Positions 1-6,767 of a stretch of DNA of 39,965 bases are shown piece after piece (positions within the stretch are counted from its first letter, which is position 1; each line of letters starts with the position of its first letter). The stretch comes from a bacterium. Its GTDB lineage: Bacteria > ARS69. Position numbers and translations under genes: made by a program. The stretch is from positions 1 through 39,965 of the forward strand of contig JALGZR010000043.1 of assembly GCA_025774805.1 (NCBI GenBank), given 5' to 3'. The notes below the pieces were generated by a model. It was not told the origin of the DNA, made no database searches, and was given only the letters and a program-made list of their open reading frames with translations.

Positions 1-273
1 CCGGATGTTCTCGAGCTGACGCGCCAGCCGCTCGTTCTCGTGTTGCAGTCGCGCCACCTGGCCCTGCTCGACCCGGTCGCTGGTCCAGTGGAGAAGCGCG
101 ACGCCTCCGCCGAGGAGACCGAGCGCCACGACGCCGGTCGCGAGCGCGATCGCCGCCACGGGCAGGGTGATCTGGCGCAGGCCGCGGTCGGGGCCGGACA
201 TGATCAGGATGGAGTATCGGAGTCGAACGCGGGAGACGAGGCCGCGAGCTCGCTCGGCAAGGCTGACGGACAC
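1..273 (-). CDS. M23-type envelope peptidase, N-terminal part only
   Basis: The gene runs off the left edge; 91 N-terminal residues are visible. I chose the GTG at 273-271 because GAAAGGAAG lies just upstream and because the segment RYSILIMSGPDRGLRQ then falls near the N-terminus, resembling the short lead-in seen before the membrane anchor of many cell-wall M23 metallopeptidases. A transmembrane helix follows (about residues 37-60), then the start of a coiled coil (VARLQHENERLARQLENIR). An anchor followed by a coiled coil and a distal LytM/M23 domain is the usual layout of murein hydrolases and their activators. The catalytic domain lies outside the window, so the family call is inference. 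The gene has its own promoter (320-348). Confidence 0.55.
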   Translation of the reverse strand, partial: MSVSLAERARGLVSRVRLRYSILIMSGPDRGLRQITLPVAAIALATGVVALGLLGGGVALLHWTSDRVEQGQVARLQHENERLARQLENIR

Positions 274-319
274 GCGCTTCCTTTCGGGATGAATCGAGAA
301 CCGGGTCGCGAATCGGGAC

Positions 320-348
320 ACGCTACCGGCCGTTCTGCGGGCTGTCAA
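320..348 (-). promoter_or_regulatory. Sigma-70-type promoter for the M23-like gene
   Basis: On the minus strand a perfect -35 TTGACA (348-343) is followed by a 17-bp spacer and TAGCGT (325-320), which keeps the key T, A and final T of the -10 box. It lies about 47 bp before the GTG start at 273. The spacer resembles that of the promoter at 4977-5006. Confidence 0.6.
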
Positions 349-426
349 TCCCTCGAACCGGGCGTTGCTGGTCCATCGGCCGAATGCGGGGTCGGCTGGA
401 CGGGAAATGCACGCGGCGAAAGGGGA

Positions 427-445
427 GCGCCCACCCCTGGGGCGC
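427..445 (-). terminator. Weak hairpin downstream of the sigma factor gene
   Basis: GCGCCC (427-432) pairs with GGGCGC (440-445) across a 7-nt loop, about 40 bp after the sigma factor stop codon. On the minus strand it is followed by a pyrimidine stretch rather than a true T run, so termination is only possible. Confidence 0.25.
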
Positions 446-487
446 GGGGGCGGCGCGAGGGGGGGAGGCACGCCCCCGGTCGTGGGA

Positions 488-1345
488 TCATTGCAGGTAC
501 GAGCGGAGCTTCTCGCGGTCCTTCCGCTGGAGGATCTTCCGGATGGCGCGCTCCTTGAGCTGACGCACCCTCTCGCGGGTGAGGCCCAGGTCCTTGCCGA
601 TGGCCTCCAGGGTCACGCCTTCCCCCGTCTCGATGCCGTAGTAGTCCCGGAGGATCTTCCGCTCCCGCGGGTCGAGCATTTCCATCGCCTCCCGGAGGTC
701 CCGGGCGAGATCGTGATCCACGACGCGCTGATCCGGCGCCGACGCCTGATCGTCGGTCAGGAGATTCATCAGGGAGACGTCGCCGTCGTCGCCCGCCGGG
801 GCGTCGAGCGACACCGATCGCAGGGTGTAGGTCTGGTGCTCCAGGACGTCCTCCACCGAGAGCTTGAGCTCACCGGCGACCTCCTCCGGCACCGGGCGCC
901 GGCCGAGGGTCTGCTCGAGCGCCTGGACCGTGCGGTCGATCTTCGACGCCTTCCCCGCCCGGTTGATGGGGATGCGGACGACGCGCGTCTGCTCGCTCAG
1001 CGCCTGGAGGATCGCCTGGCGAATCCACCAGATGGCGTAGGAGATGAAGCGGAAGCCCCGGGTCTCGTCGAAGCGCTCGGCCGCCTTGATGAGACCGTAA
1101 TTGCCCTCGTTGATCAGGTCGGCCAGGCTCAGCCCGCGCCCCATGTACTGACGGGCGACGCTCACCACGAAACGGAGATTCGCCTGCACGAGCTCGTCGA
1201 GGGCGGAGCGATCTCCGTCCTTGATCCGGCGGGCGAGGCGCACCTCGTCATCCGGCTTCAGGAGCTCGGTTCGCCGAATCTCCTTCAGATAGATGTCGAG
1301 GGAGCGATCATCGCTCTCGCTGTCGACCAGTGCGTTTCTCGCCAC
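488..1345 (-). CDS. RNA polymerase sigma factor, RpoD/SigA-like, lacking region 1.1
   Basis: This is a sigma-70 family factor of 285 residues. Region 1.2 lies near residues 14-47, ending in LARRIKDGDRSALDELV. Region 2 follows (residues about 54-120, with NLRFVVSVARQY, then LINEGNYGLIKAAERFD and YAIWWIRQAI, the core-binding and -10 recognition helices). Region 3 is around 130-200. Region 4 carries the -35 helix-turn-helix (LEAIGKDLGLTRERVRQLKERA, about residues 245-266). There is no acidic region 1.1 and no non-conserved insert, as in the short primary sigma factors of the Bacteroidetes group. The start is GTG at 1345, preceded by GGAGCACGGA. It lies 58 bp downstream of the degP-like gene on the same strand and may share its transcript. 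Primary or general-stress role cannot be settled from sequence alone. Confidence 0.93.
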   Translation of the reverse strand: MARNALVDSESDDRSLDIYLKEIRRTELLKPDDEVRLARRIKDGDRSALDELVQANLRFVVSVARQYMGRGLSLADLINEGNYGLIKAAERFDETRGFRFISYAIWWIRQAILQALSEQTRVVRIPINRAGKASKIDRTVQALEQTLGRRPVPEEVAGELKLSVEDVLEHQTYTLRSVSLDAPAGDDGDVSLMNLLTDDQASAPDQRVVDHDLARDLREAMEMLDPRERKILRDYYGIETGEGVTLEAIGKDLGLTRERVRQLKERAIRKILQRKDREKLRSYLQ

Positions 1346-1403
1346 TCCGTGCTCCTCGCCCGTGTCCGCGCGTCCGGGCGGTCACGAGCCGTGCTTCGGC
1401 CGC

Positions 1404-2906
1404 CTACGGCTTCAGCCCGACGTACCGGGTCTGGTTGCCGCGCTTCAACAGGATGGCGACCGCCTTCTTCTCCTTGTACTTACGGACCGCGGACCGGTAA
1501 TCGGACAGGTCCGTGATCTCCAAGTTCCCGATCTCCTTGAGGACGTCTCCGACCTGGATGCCGGCCTCCTCGGCCGGGCTGTCGATCTCCACCTCAACGA
1601 CGACCACGCCCTCTTCGGACGGATCGTCGACCATGCGGCGCGCCTCTCGGGTGTCGACCTCGTCGACGCGCAACCCCGCCCAGACGCTCTCGTCATCGTC
1701 CCGCACCGAGGCCACGACCGCGCTCGGCTTCTCTCCGAGCACCACCTCGACCTTCTTTTCGCGACCTTCCCGGATGATGTCGAGCCGGATCTCGCTTCCG
1801 ACGATCTGGTCGGCGACCAGCATCCGGAAGGAGTTCATCTCCCGGACGGGCTCCCCGTTCAGCCGCGTGATCACGTCTCCCCGCTCGAGACCGCTCCGGT
1901 CGGCGGGAGTGTCCTGAAGCACTTCGGAGATGAGGATTCCCTCGGTGTCCGGGATGTCCAGGCTCTCCGCCAGTTCCGGGGTGAGGGTCTGGGGGAGGAT
2001 CCCGAGGTAGCCACGGGAGACCCTTCCCGTCCTTCTCAGCTCATCGGCGATCTTGCTGGCCATATTGATCGGAATTGCGAAACCGATGCCTTGTCCCGCC
2101 GGATTTATGGCGGTATTCACACCGACCACCTCGCCGCGGGCGTTGACCAGCGGACCTCCCGAGTTGCCGAAGTTGATCGACGCATCGGTCTGAATGAAGT
2201 TCTGATAGGCGGGCGTGCCCCCCATGATGTTCAGGTCGACCCGCCCCTTCGCGCTGATCACGCCGACCGTCAGCGTCCCCGCGAGCTGTCCGAACGGGTT
2301 CCCGACGGCGATCGCCCAGTCGCCGACCTGGACCCCGTCCGAGTCTCCGAACCGGAGAGGATGCAGGTCGCCTTCGAAGTCGTCGGGGTCGATCTTCAGC
2401 AGCGCGACGTCGGTCTCCGGATCCTGACCCACGATCGTCGCCTCGATCTCGTCCCCGTCGGGGAACGTCACCGAGACCTTGCTCGCTTTGCTGATGACGT
2501 GGTTGTTCGTCAGAATGTAACCGTCCCGATCGATCAGGAATCCGGATCCGGACCCGCTCGGCCGGCGCTGGCGCGGAGTCTCCTCCCGCCGCGGATCGTT
2601 CGGGAAGAGCTCCTCGAACATGTCCCCCCAAGGGTGGAACGTGGGCCGCCGTCCCCGTCGCTGGCCTTCCCCAATCCGGGTCGAGATGGCCACGACGCCG
2701 GGGACGACCTTGTCCGCAACGTCCACGAAAGGACTCCGCAGCAAGCCCTCCGTCGTGCCTTCGTCGTCCGAGGCGAGAGCCTGACCGGTCAGCGGGATCG
2801 GCCGCCCCGGGTCGGTCGTGATGGAATGGGACAAGATCAACCCGGCCAGGAACCCGGCGATGACGAGCGTGGCTCCGGGAGCCAATCGGGGAATGCGGAT
2901 CTTCAT
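1404..2906 (-). CDS. degP: HtrA/DegP-family periplasmic serine protease with two PDZ domains
   Basis: The product has 500 residues, the usual length for DegP/DegQ/MucD proteases, which degrade or refold damaged envelope proteins. An N-terminal membrane or signal segment (residues about 8-27) is followed by a trypsin-like domain with a complete triad: His136 (ILTNNHVISKA), Asp166 (DPETDVALLKID) and Ser249 (INFGNSGGPLV). Two PDZ domains follow (roughly 290-385 and 405-495). The second begins after an acidic linker and ends in the conserved EIGNLEITDLSDYR segment. A Q- and R-rich LA-loop insertion lies around residues 80-120. I chose the ATG at 2906 because GAGGAG lies 5 bp upstream and the hydrophobic segment follows directly. 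It is divergent from lpxH, and the sigma factor gene lies directly downstream. Confidence 0.95.
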   Translation of the reverse strand: MKIRIPRLAPGATLVIAGFLAGLILSHSITTDPGRPIPLTGQALASDDEGTTEGLLRSPFVDVADKVVPGVVAISTRIGEGQRRGRRPTFHPWGDMFEELFPNDPRREETPRQRRPSGSGSGFLIDRDGYILTNNHVISKASKVSVTFPDGDEIEATIVGQDPETDVALLKIDPDDFEGDLHPLRFGDSDGVQVGDWAIAVGNPFGQLAGTLTVGVISAKGRVDLNIMGGTPAYQNFIQTDASINFGNSGGPLVNARGEVVGVNTAINPAGQGIGFAIPINMASKIADELRRTGRVSRGYLGILPQTLTPELAESLDIPDTEGILISEVLQDTPADRSGLERGDVITRLNGEPVREMNSFRMLVADQIVGSEIRLDIIREGREKKVEVVLGEKPSAVVASVRDDDESVWAGLRVDEVDTREARRMVDDPSEEGVVVVEVEIDSPAEEAGIQVGDVLKEIGNLEITDLSDYRSAVRKYKEKKAVAILLKRGNQTRYVGLKP

Positions 2907-2968
2907 GGGGTTCTCCTCTCGGGGCGGGAAGCCCCGGCAGGGGGGCCAGCGATTCCTCTCACTGTTTC

Positions 2969-2997
2969 GAAATACCCCGGGCGTGCCCAAAAGTTGC
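2969..2997 (-). promoter_or_regulatory. Possible ECF-sigma-type promoter before the degP-like gene
   Basis: On the minus strand GCAACTT (2997-2991) is followed by 16 bp and TATTTC. This resembles the AACTT -35 core used by RpoE-type sigma factors, which control degP in other bacteria. It is a weak match and overlaps the opposing lpxH promoter candidate. Confidence 0.25.
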
Positions 2998-3022
2998 CTC
3001 GGGCCCCACCCGTTGCTACGCT
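2994..3022 (+). promoter_or_regulatory. Candidate promoter for lpxH
   Basis: TTGCCT (2994-2999), a 17-bp spacer and TACGCT (3017-3022) precede the lpxH start by about 75 bp. Both boxes are imperfect; spacing is ideal. Confidence 0.4.
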
Positions 3023-3096
3023 GCTCTGTCCTCCGGACGGTTGCGCCCGCCGATCGCGGCTACCTCTCCGCGCACGTTCCCCGGGGGAGAGGGATC

Positions 3097-3903
3097 ATGT
3101 CGGCCCCGGTTTACTTCATCGCGGACGCTCACCTGGGATCCTCGCCCGATCCGCGGCGCGACGAGCCTCGCCTGTCTCGTCTCATCCCGTTCCTGCACCG
3201 CGTCGGGGACCGGAGCGCCGAGCACCTCTACATCTTGGGCGATCTCTTCGACTTCTGGTTCGAGTACACCCATGTGATGCCGTGGCGGCACGCTCGGATT
3301 CTGGGGGAGATCCGCCGCCTGGTGGATCGCGGGGTACCGGTCTCCTTCCTGGGCGGGAACCACGACTGGTGGGCGGGCCCCGTGTTCAAGGAGTTCGCGG
3401 GGATGACGGTGCACCCGGACCCGATCACGGTCGTGCACCAGGGGAAGCGCCTCTTCCTCGCCCACGGGGACGGGCTCGCGTCCGGGGAAGACAGCGGGTA
3501 CCTGATCCTGAAGTCCGTCATTCGCAACCGGTGGGTCGTGCGACTCCTCCATCTCGTGCACCCCGACCTCGCCTACGCTCTGGGACACCGCCTGTCGAAG
3601 TTCAGTCGGACGGTCCTCACGGCCCGCGAGTTCCGCATTGCGCCCCGCCTGAGCGAGTTCGTCGACCGAACGCTGGTCGCGGGTCATGACGCGTTCCTCA
3701 TGGGTCACCTGCACGCCCGTCATGAGGAGAGGCGGCCGGCAGGGGGGAGTCTCCTCGTGCTCGGCGACTGGATGACGGTCTTCTCGGCGCTTCGATTGGA
3801 GGACGGGGAGTTCGTCTGGGAGGACTGGTCGAGTGGGGCCGGGACGGACACGCCGCCTCCCGGGGCGCCCGAGATCGGCGGCCACGGAGAGTCGGGGAGC
3901 TGA
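3097..3903 (+). CDS. lpxH: UDP-2,3-diacylglucosamine diphosphatase (LpxH family)
   Basis: This 268-residue calcineurin-like metallophosphoesterase hydrolyses UDP-2,3-diacylglucosamine to lipid X in lipid A synthesis, at the inner face of the cytoplasmic membrane. All metal-binding blocks are present: D10-A-H12, GDLFDFW (Asp49), GNHDWW (Asn88, His89), LAHGDGL and, near the C-terminus, MGHLHAR. The FDFWFEY stretch after the second motif is typical of LpxH rather than general phosphoesterases. I chose the ATG at 3097 because GGGGGAGAGGG lies just upstream and the catalytic DAHLG then sits at residue 10. Length is slightly above the E. coli enzyme (about 240), owing to a Gly/Pro-rich tail. The gene converges with the PorV-like gene, leaving 39 bp between them. 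Its presence argues for a lipopolysaccharide-containing outer membrane. Confidence 0.9.
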   Translation: MSAPVYFIADAHLGSSPDPRRDEPRLSRLIPFLHRVGDRSAEHLYILGDLFDFWFEYTHVMPWRHARILGEIRRLVDRGVPVSFLGGNHDWWAGPVFKEFAGMTVHPDPITVVHQGKRLFLAHGDGLASGEDSGYLILKSVIRNRWVVRLLHLVHPDLAYALGHRLSKFSRTVLTAREFRIAPRLSEFVDRTLVAGHDAFLMGHLHARHEERRPAGGSLLVLGDWMTVFSALRLEDGEFVWEDWSSGAGTDTPPPGAPEIGGHGESGS

Positions 3904-3942
3904 GGATCGGGCCGAACGTCGGGCCGCCTTCTCTCGCCTCGG

Positions 3943-4908
3943 CTACGGCGCCGCCACCTCCGACTGCATGAACCCCGGACGCCAGCCGAGGGAAACGCGA
4001 TGGGTGTCCCCGAGCTCCGAGCTGTCGGAGAACGGGACGAAGGCATAGTCGACCAGGAAGTCGCCGTAGCGCACCCCGAGGCCGACGGCGCCCATCTCCT
4101 CGTCGTAGTTCAGCTTCAGACCTCCCCGGATCGCCACCACCTGGTGGACCCAGAGCTCGGCGCCGAGGTGCCCTCGCACGTCGCTGTCATTGGGAATGCG
4201 CAGATCCGAGGCGAGCAGGAGGCCGCTCAGAACGCGACGCGTGCGGTAGGCGGCGGCCAGCCTCACCCCGAACGGAAGCACGGCGTCCTCCTCCTCGAAC
4301 TTGACCGGAGTCCCGAGATTCGTCGCGGTGCCGGCGAGGACGAGGCCGCGAAGCGGCGTCCGGTAGCGAACGCCGAGATCGGTCGCGAACGAGGTCGCGG
4401 AGAAGTCGTGGATCTTCGAGTAGAGCACCTTGACGGTGGCGCCCATCTCGATCGTGCGCGTGATGCGCCGGCCGTAGGTGAGGCCCCCGGTGAAGTCGTA
4501 GGCGCGGAAGTGTCCGGTGAGAACGCCGACGTCGTTCCGCTCCTCGAGCTCTCCCATGTGCAGCAACCCGACGTGAGCTCCGATGGCGTGTCCCTGCATT
4601 CCCTGGACGGCCGCGAGGTACTCGTAGCGAACGTCGGAGATCCACTCGTTGTGCGTGGAGTGGAACTCACGGCCGGGAACGGTCGAGATGCCCGCCGGAT
4701 TCCAGTGGACGGCGGTGGGATCCTGGGCGACGGCGGCGTACGCCTCTCCCATCGCGGCGGCCCGGGCCCCGATCCCGATCTTGAGGAAGGCGAGGGAAGT
4801 GTCTCCCGGATCGGCGGCGTCCGCGGTCGGCGGCGTCGACGCCCCGATCAGGAAAACGCTCACGATCCCCAGGAATCGGCGGGAGAGGGACTTCACGCGG
4901 GTCGACAT
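3943..4908 (-). CDS. PorV/PorQ-family outer-membrane beta-barrel protein
   Basis: A signal peptide (residues about 1-31, cleaved near ADAADPG) leads into the family signature: FLKIGIGARAAAMGEAYAAV followed by DPTAVHWNPAGIS. This is the hallmark N-terminus of the PorV/PorQ (UPF0164) family, FadL-like barrels that in Bacteroidetes shuttle type IX secretion substrates. The rest consists of alternating beta-strand segments typical of a 14-stranded barrel. At 321 residues it has the normal length, with no extra domain, unlike the second PorV-like gene at 20380-22464. The ATG at 4908 fits the signal peptide. It is transcribed from the promoter at 4977-5006. Substrate or partner is unknown; a role in surface protein export is inferred from family. 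Confidence 0.85.
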   Translation of the reverse strand: MSTRVKSLSRRFLGIVSVFLIGASTPPTADAADPGDTSLAFLKIGIGARAAAMGEAYAAVAQDPTAVHWNPAGISTVPGREFHSTHNEWISDVRYEYLAAVQGMQGHAIGAHVGLLHMGELEERNDVGVLTGHFRAYDFTGGLTYGRRITRTIEMGATVKVLYSKIHDFSATSFATDLGVRYRTPLRGLVLAGTATNLGTPVKFEEEDAVLPFGVRLAAAYRTRRVLSGLLLASDLRIPNDSDVRGHLGAELWVHQVVAIRGGLKLNYDEEMGAVGLGVRYGDFLVDYAFVPFSDSSELGDTHRVSLGWRPGFMQSEVAAP

Positions 4909-4976
4909 GCTTTCCTCGTTTCGTCAGCCGTGGGTTGGACCCGAGTCATACGGGGAGGCCGCAGAGAAGTCGGACC

Positions 4977-5006
4977 AGTATACGGACCGGCCGTCCGGGC
5001 TGTCAA
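4977..5006 (-). promoter_or_regulatory. Strong sigma-70-type promoter for the PorV-family gene
   Basis: On the minus strand TTGACA (5006-5001), an 18-bp spacer and TATACT (4982-4977) form a near-consensus promoter about 70 bp before the ATG at 4908. Confidence 0.75.
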
Positions 5007-5071
5007 ACGCGGGTCTCCCGCCTTCTCGGCTCATGTCTTTGAAGAATCGACATTTACTGCCCCCGACCCCG

Positions 5072-5138
5072 GCCTGCATCTCTCACCGGGCCGGTCGCGG
5101 GCCGCTGCCGCGGCAGAGGCCGGTGAGGAACGCCGGCC
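5072..5138. repeat. Dispersed palindromic repeat, copy A
   Basis: The left arm GCCTGCATCTCTCACCGG pairs imperfectly with a right arm that begins CCGGTGAG and degenerates to CGCCGG. The centre is G+C-rich and contains GCCGCGGCAGAGG, shared in related form with copy B. It lies between the lipoprotein gene 3' side and the PorV promoter. Confidence 0.75.
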
Positions 5139-5216
5139 GGCGTCGCGCGGAGCGGGATGCGGGAAGAGGGAGGAAGTCGAAGGGCAAGTCGAAGGGCAAG
5201 AGGGCAAAGAAAGAGT

Positions 5217-5245
5217 GAGGGGAGAGAGCAACGCTCTCTCCCCTC
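5217..5245 (-). terminator. Perfect 13-bp hairpin, probable terminator
   Basis: GAGGGGAGAGAGC (5217-5229) and its exact reverse complement (5233-5245) are separated by the 3-nt loop AAC. On the minus strand the stem is followed by ACTCTTTCTTT, a T-rich tract. It would terminate transcripts from the lipoprotein gene, although it lies about 380 bp past that stop codon. Confidence 0.6.
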
Positions 5246-5623
5246 GGCGAGGGAGCCGGTGCCTTTCCTCTTCCCAGAGCCCCTGTTCTCCGGGTCGATT
5301 CAACGACACTCATCAGTCGGGCTGGCGCCAACTGGCAGCACGTGCACTCCCTCGAGAGAAGCGGCACGACACGCCCCAATATGTCGTATCCACTCTCTCA
5401 ACTCCGTAGGCCCCGTTCGGGTTCCCTCGCAGCGTTCGGGTCCCTCGCTTTCCCCACCGGAGCCGGCAGTCCGGAATGGAGCCGCGGGCTCGGTGTCGTT
5501 CCTCGCCACGGAGGCGGGTGAGGCTGGGGCCCCCGCATTCAAGAACGGACGACGGCCGCCGCGTGTGACCCCCGTCGCGGCTCGGGGTCCGCACGACCCG
5601 GCGTCTCGTCCGTCGCCCGGGCA

Positions 5624-6487
5624 TCACGAGCCTCGGCCCTCGGGAGCCTCCTCCCGATCCCGTTTCGCGAGCTGCGAGAGCTCCGGGTTGCTCCGGTCGA
5701 TCTGGTAGGCCCAGTCGATGGTCGCGTATTGGTGGACTCCGCCTCCCGCTCGAATCGAGTGGACTCGGAACTTCGCGTAGTAGTCATCCCAGGTCCATAC
5801 CGCGTAGGTGTGCCCCGCGATCAGCTCGACGCCGATCGGAGAGGCCGACCACCCATCGCCCGGTGCCCAGGACACGTCGTCCATGCTCTCGGTGTAGCCG
5901 AGATCCTGGATGTCGTTCGCGAACCCCGAGATGAAAGTTCCCCGAGCGTAAAGATAGTCCCCGACGAGCTCGAAGACGATGTCGGCGTCGGGAGCGGCGG
6001 CCGCCGTCACGAAGCTGTTGGGAATCTGGAAGTCGGAGAAGTCGATGGCCGACTCCAGGGGCCGGAAGTCCGCCGCGTGAACCGTGACCCCGATCCCCGC
6101 CGGGCGCGGCGTGTCGAACGCGTCCTCATAGGAGAGATCGCTCTCGTGATTGCCGTGGTCGAAGGCATCGACGGCGTAGTAGTAGGTCACTCCGTTCACG
6201 ACGCCGTAATCGCGGTACTCACTCGCCTCCGGATCCGAGATCGTGGCGAGACGCGCGTACGCATCGTCCGGATCGAGGGTCCGGTAGACGCCGTACCCCG
6301 CGACGTCGTCCTCGTAGACGGGGTTCCACCGTACGTCGACCCACCCGTCCCCGGTGATCGTGTAGACACCGGTCGGAACGGCCGGAGGGCCGTCCTCGAT
6401 GTATGTCACCGTGTCGTCGTCGCATCCCGCGAGCCCCAGAATCGCGATGCCGGAGAGCGCGATCATCGTGGGGAAATCGTTTCTCAT
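5624..6487 (-). CDS. Lipoprotein with fibronectin type III domain
   Basis: The protein has 287 residues. Its N-terminus has a basic start, a hydrophobic core and a lipobox (ILGLAGC, Cys near residue 22) followed by Asp residues, so it should be a membrane-anchored lipoprotein. A fibronectin type III-like domain spans about residues 35-125 (PAVPTGVYTITGDGWVDVRW, then GVVNGVTYYYAVDAFDHGN). The C-terminal half (about 130-287) is rich in aromatic and acidic residues, with WTWDDYYAKFRV, and is not a family I recognise. It looks like a beta-sandwich. The ATG at 6487 was chosen because it places the lipobox correctly; the ribosome-binding site is weak. It stands alone, 280 bp below the PHP-domain gene on the same strand. 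Function is unknown; an extracellular binding role is the obvious guess. Confidence 0.8.
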   Translation of the reverse strand: MRNDFPTMIALSGIAILGLAGCDDDTVTYIEDGPPAVPTGVYTITGDGWVDVRWNPVYEDDVAGYGVYRTLDPDDAYARLATISDPEASEYRDYGVVNGVTYYYAVDAFDHGNHESDLSYEDAFDTPRPAGIGVTVHAADFRPLESAIDFSDFQIPNSFVTAAAAPDADIVFELVGDYLYARGTFISGFANDIQDLGYTESMDDVSWAPGDGWSASPIGVELIAGHTYAVWTWDDYYAKFRVHSIRAGGGVHQYATIDWAYQIDRSNPELSQLAKRDREEAPEGRGS

Positions 6488-6767
6488 GGGAATCACCAGC
6501 CTTTGTCCGATTCCCGCCGGACGTCGGGGCCTTCCTTGGAGACACGGGATCGGTTTGCAGGAGACGTGCCAGCGCTCGGCCGGGAGATCGGCCGCGGGGC
6601 CCAGATTACCCTTCGACAAGACCTTGCGCCATTCGAGCGCCGACCTTCCGGTCCGGGACTCGGCCGCCGGGCGTGTCGAACCGACCCCCCGAAAGGGCGC
6701 GACGGGGAATGGGTGTCCTCAATAGGGGACACATGGGCGGGCCGATGGCGGATCCGGCGACGCCCCT

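Larger units (their letters stand above)
5007..5623. other. Gene-free interval with repeat and hairpin
   Basis: No open frame here shows a recognisable domain or a good ribosome-binding site. The interval contains repeat copy A (5072-5138), two tandem copies of a 12-bp unit AGTCGAAGGGCA (5175-5198) and a perfect hairpin (5217-5245). The stretch 5290-5420 is less G+C-rich than its surroundings. I see no tRNA, tmRNA, SRP or RNase P RNA signature. Confidence 0.6.

Noticed and set aside
1293-3689. A 798-codon plus-strand frame opposite the sigma factor and protease genes
   Set aside because: No domain or signal. The opposite strand encodes complete HtrA and sigma factor motifs.
5260-5420. Possible structured RNA or tRNA in the less G+C-rich stretch
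   Set aside because: GGGTCGATTC near 5296 looks faintly like a T-loop, but no acceptor stem, anticodon arm or known RNA signature could be paired with it.
5313-5627. A 104-codon minus-strand frame in the gene-free interval
   Set aside because: Arg-rich, no ribosome-binding site and no recognisable fold. It overlaps the lipoprotein gene end.
6713-6732. Hairpin GTGTCC...GGACAC after the PHP-domain gene as a terminator
   Set aside because: A stem of only 6 bp with no T run on the relevant strand is too weak to call.
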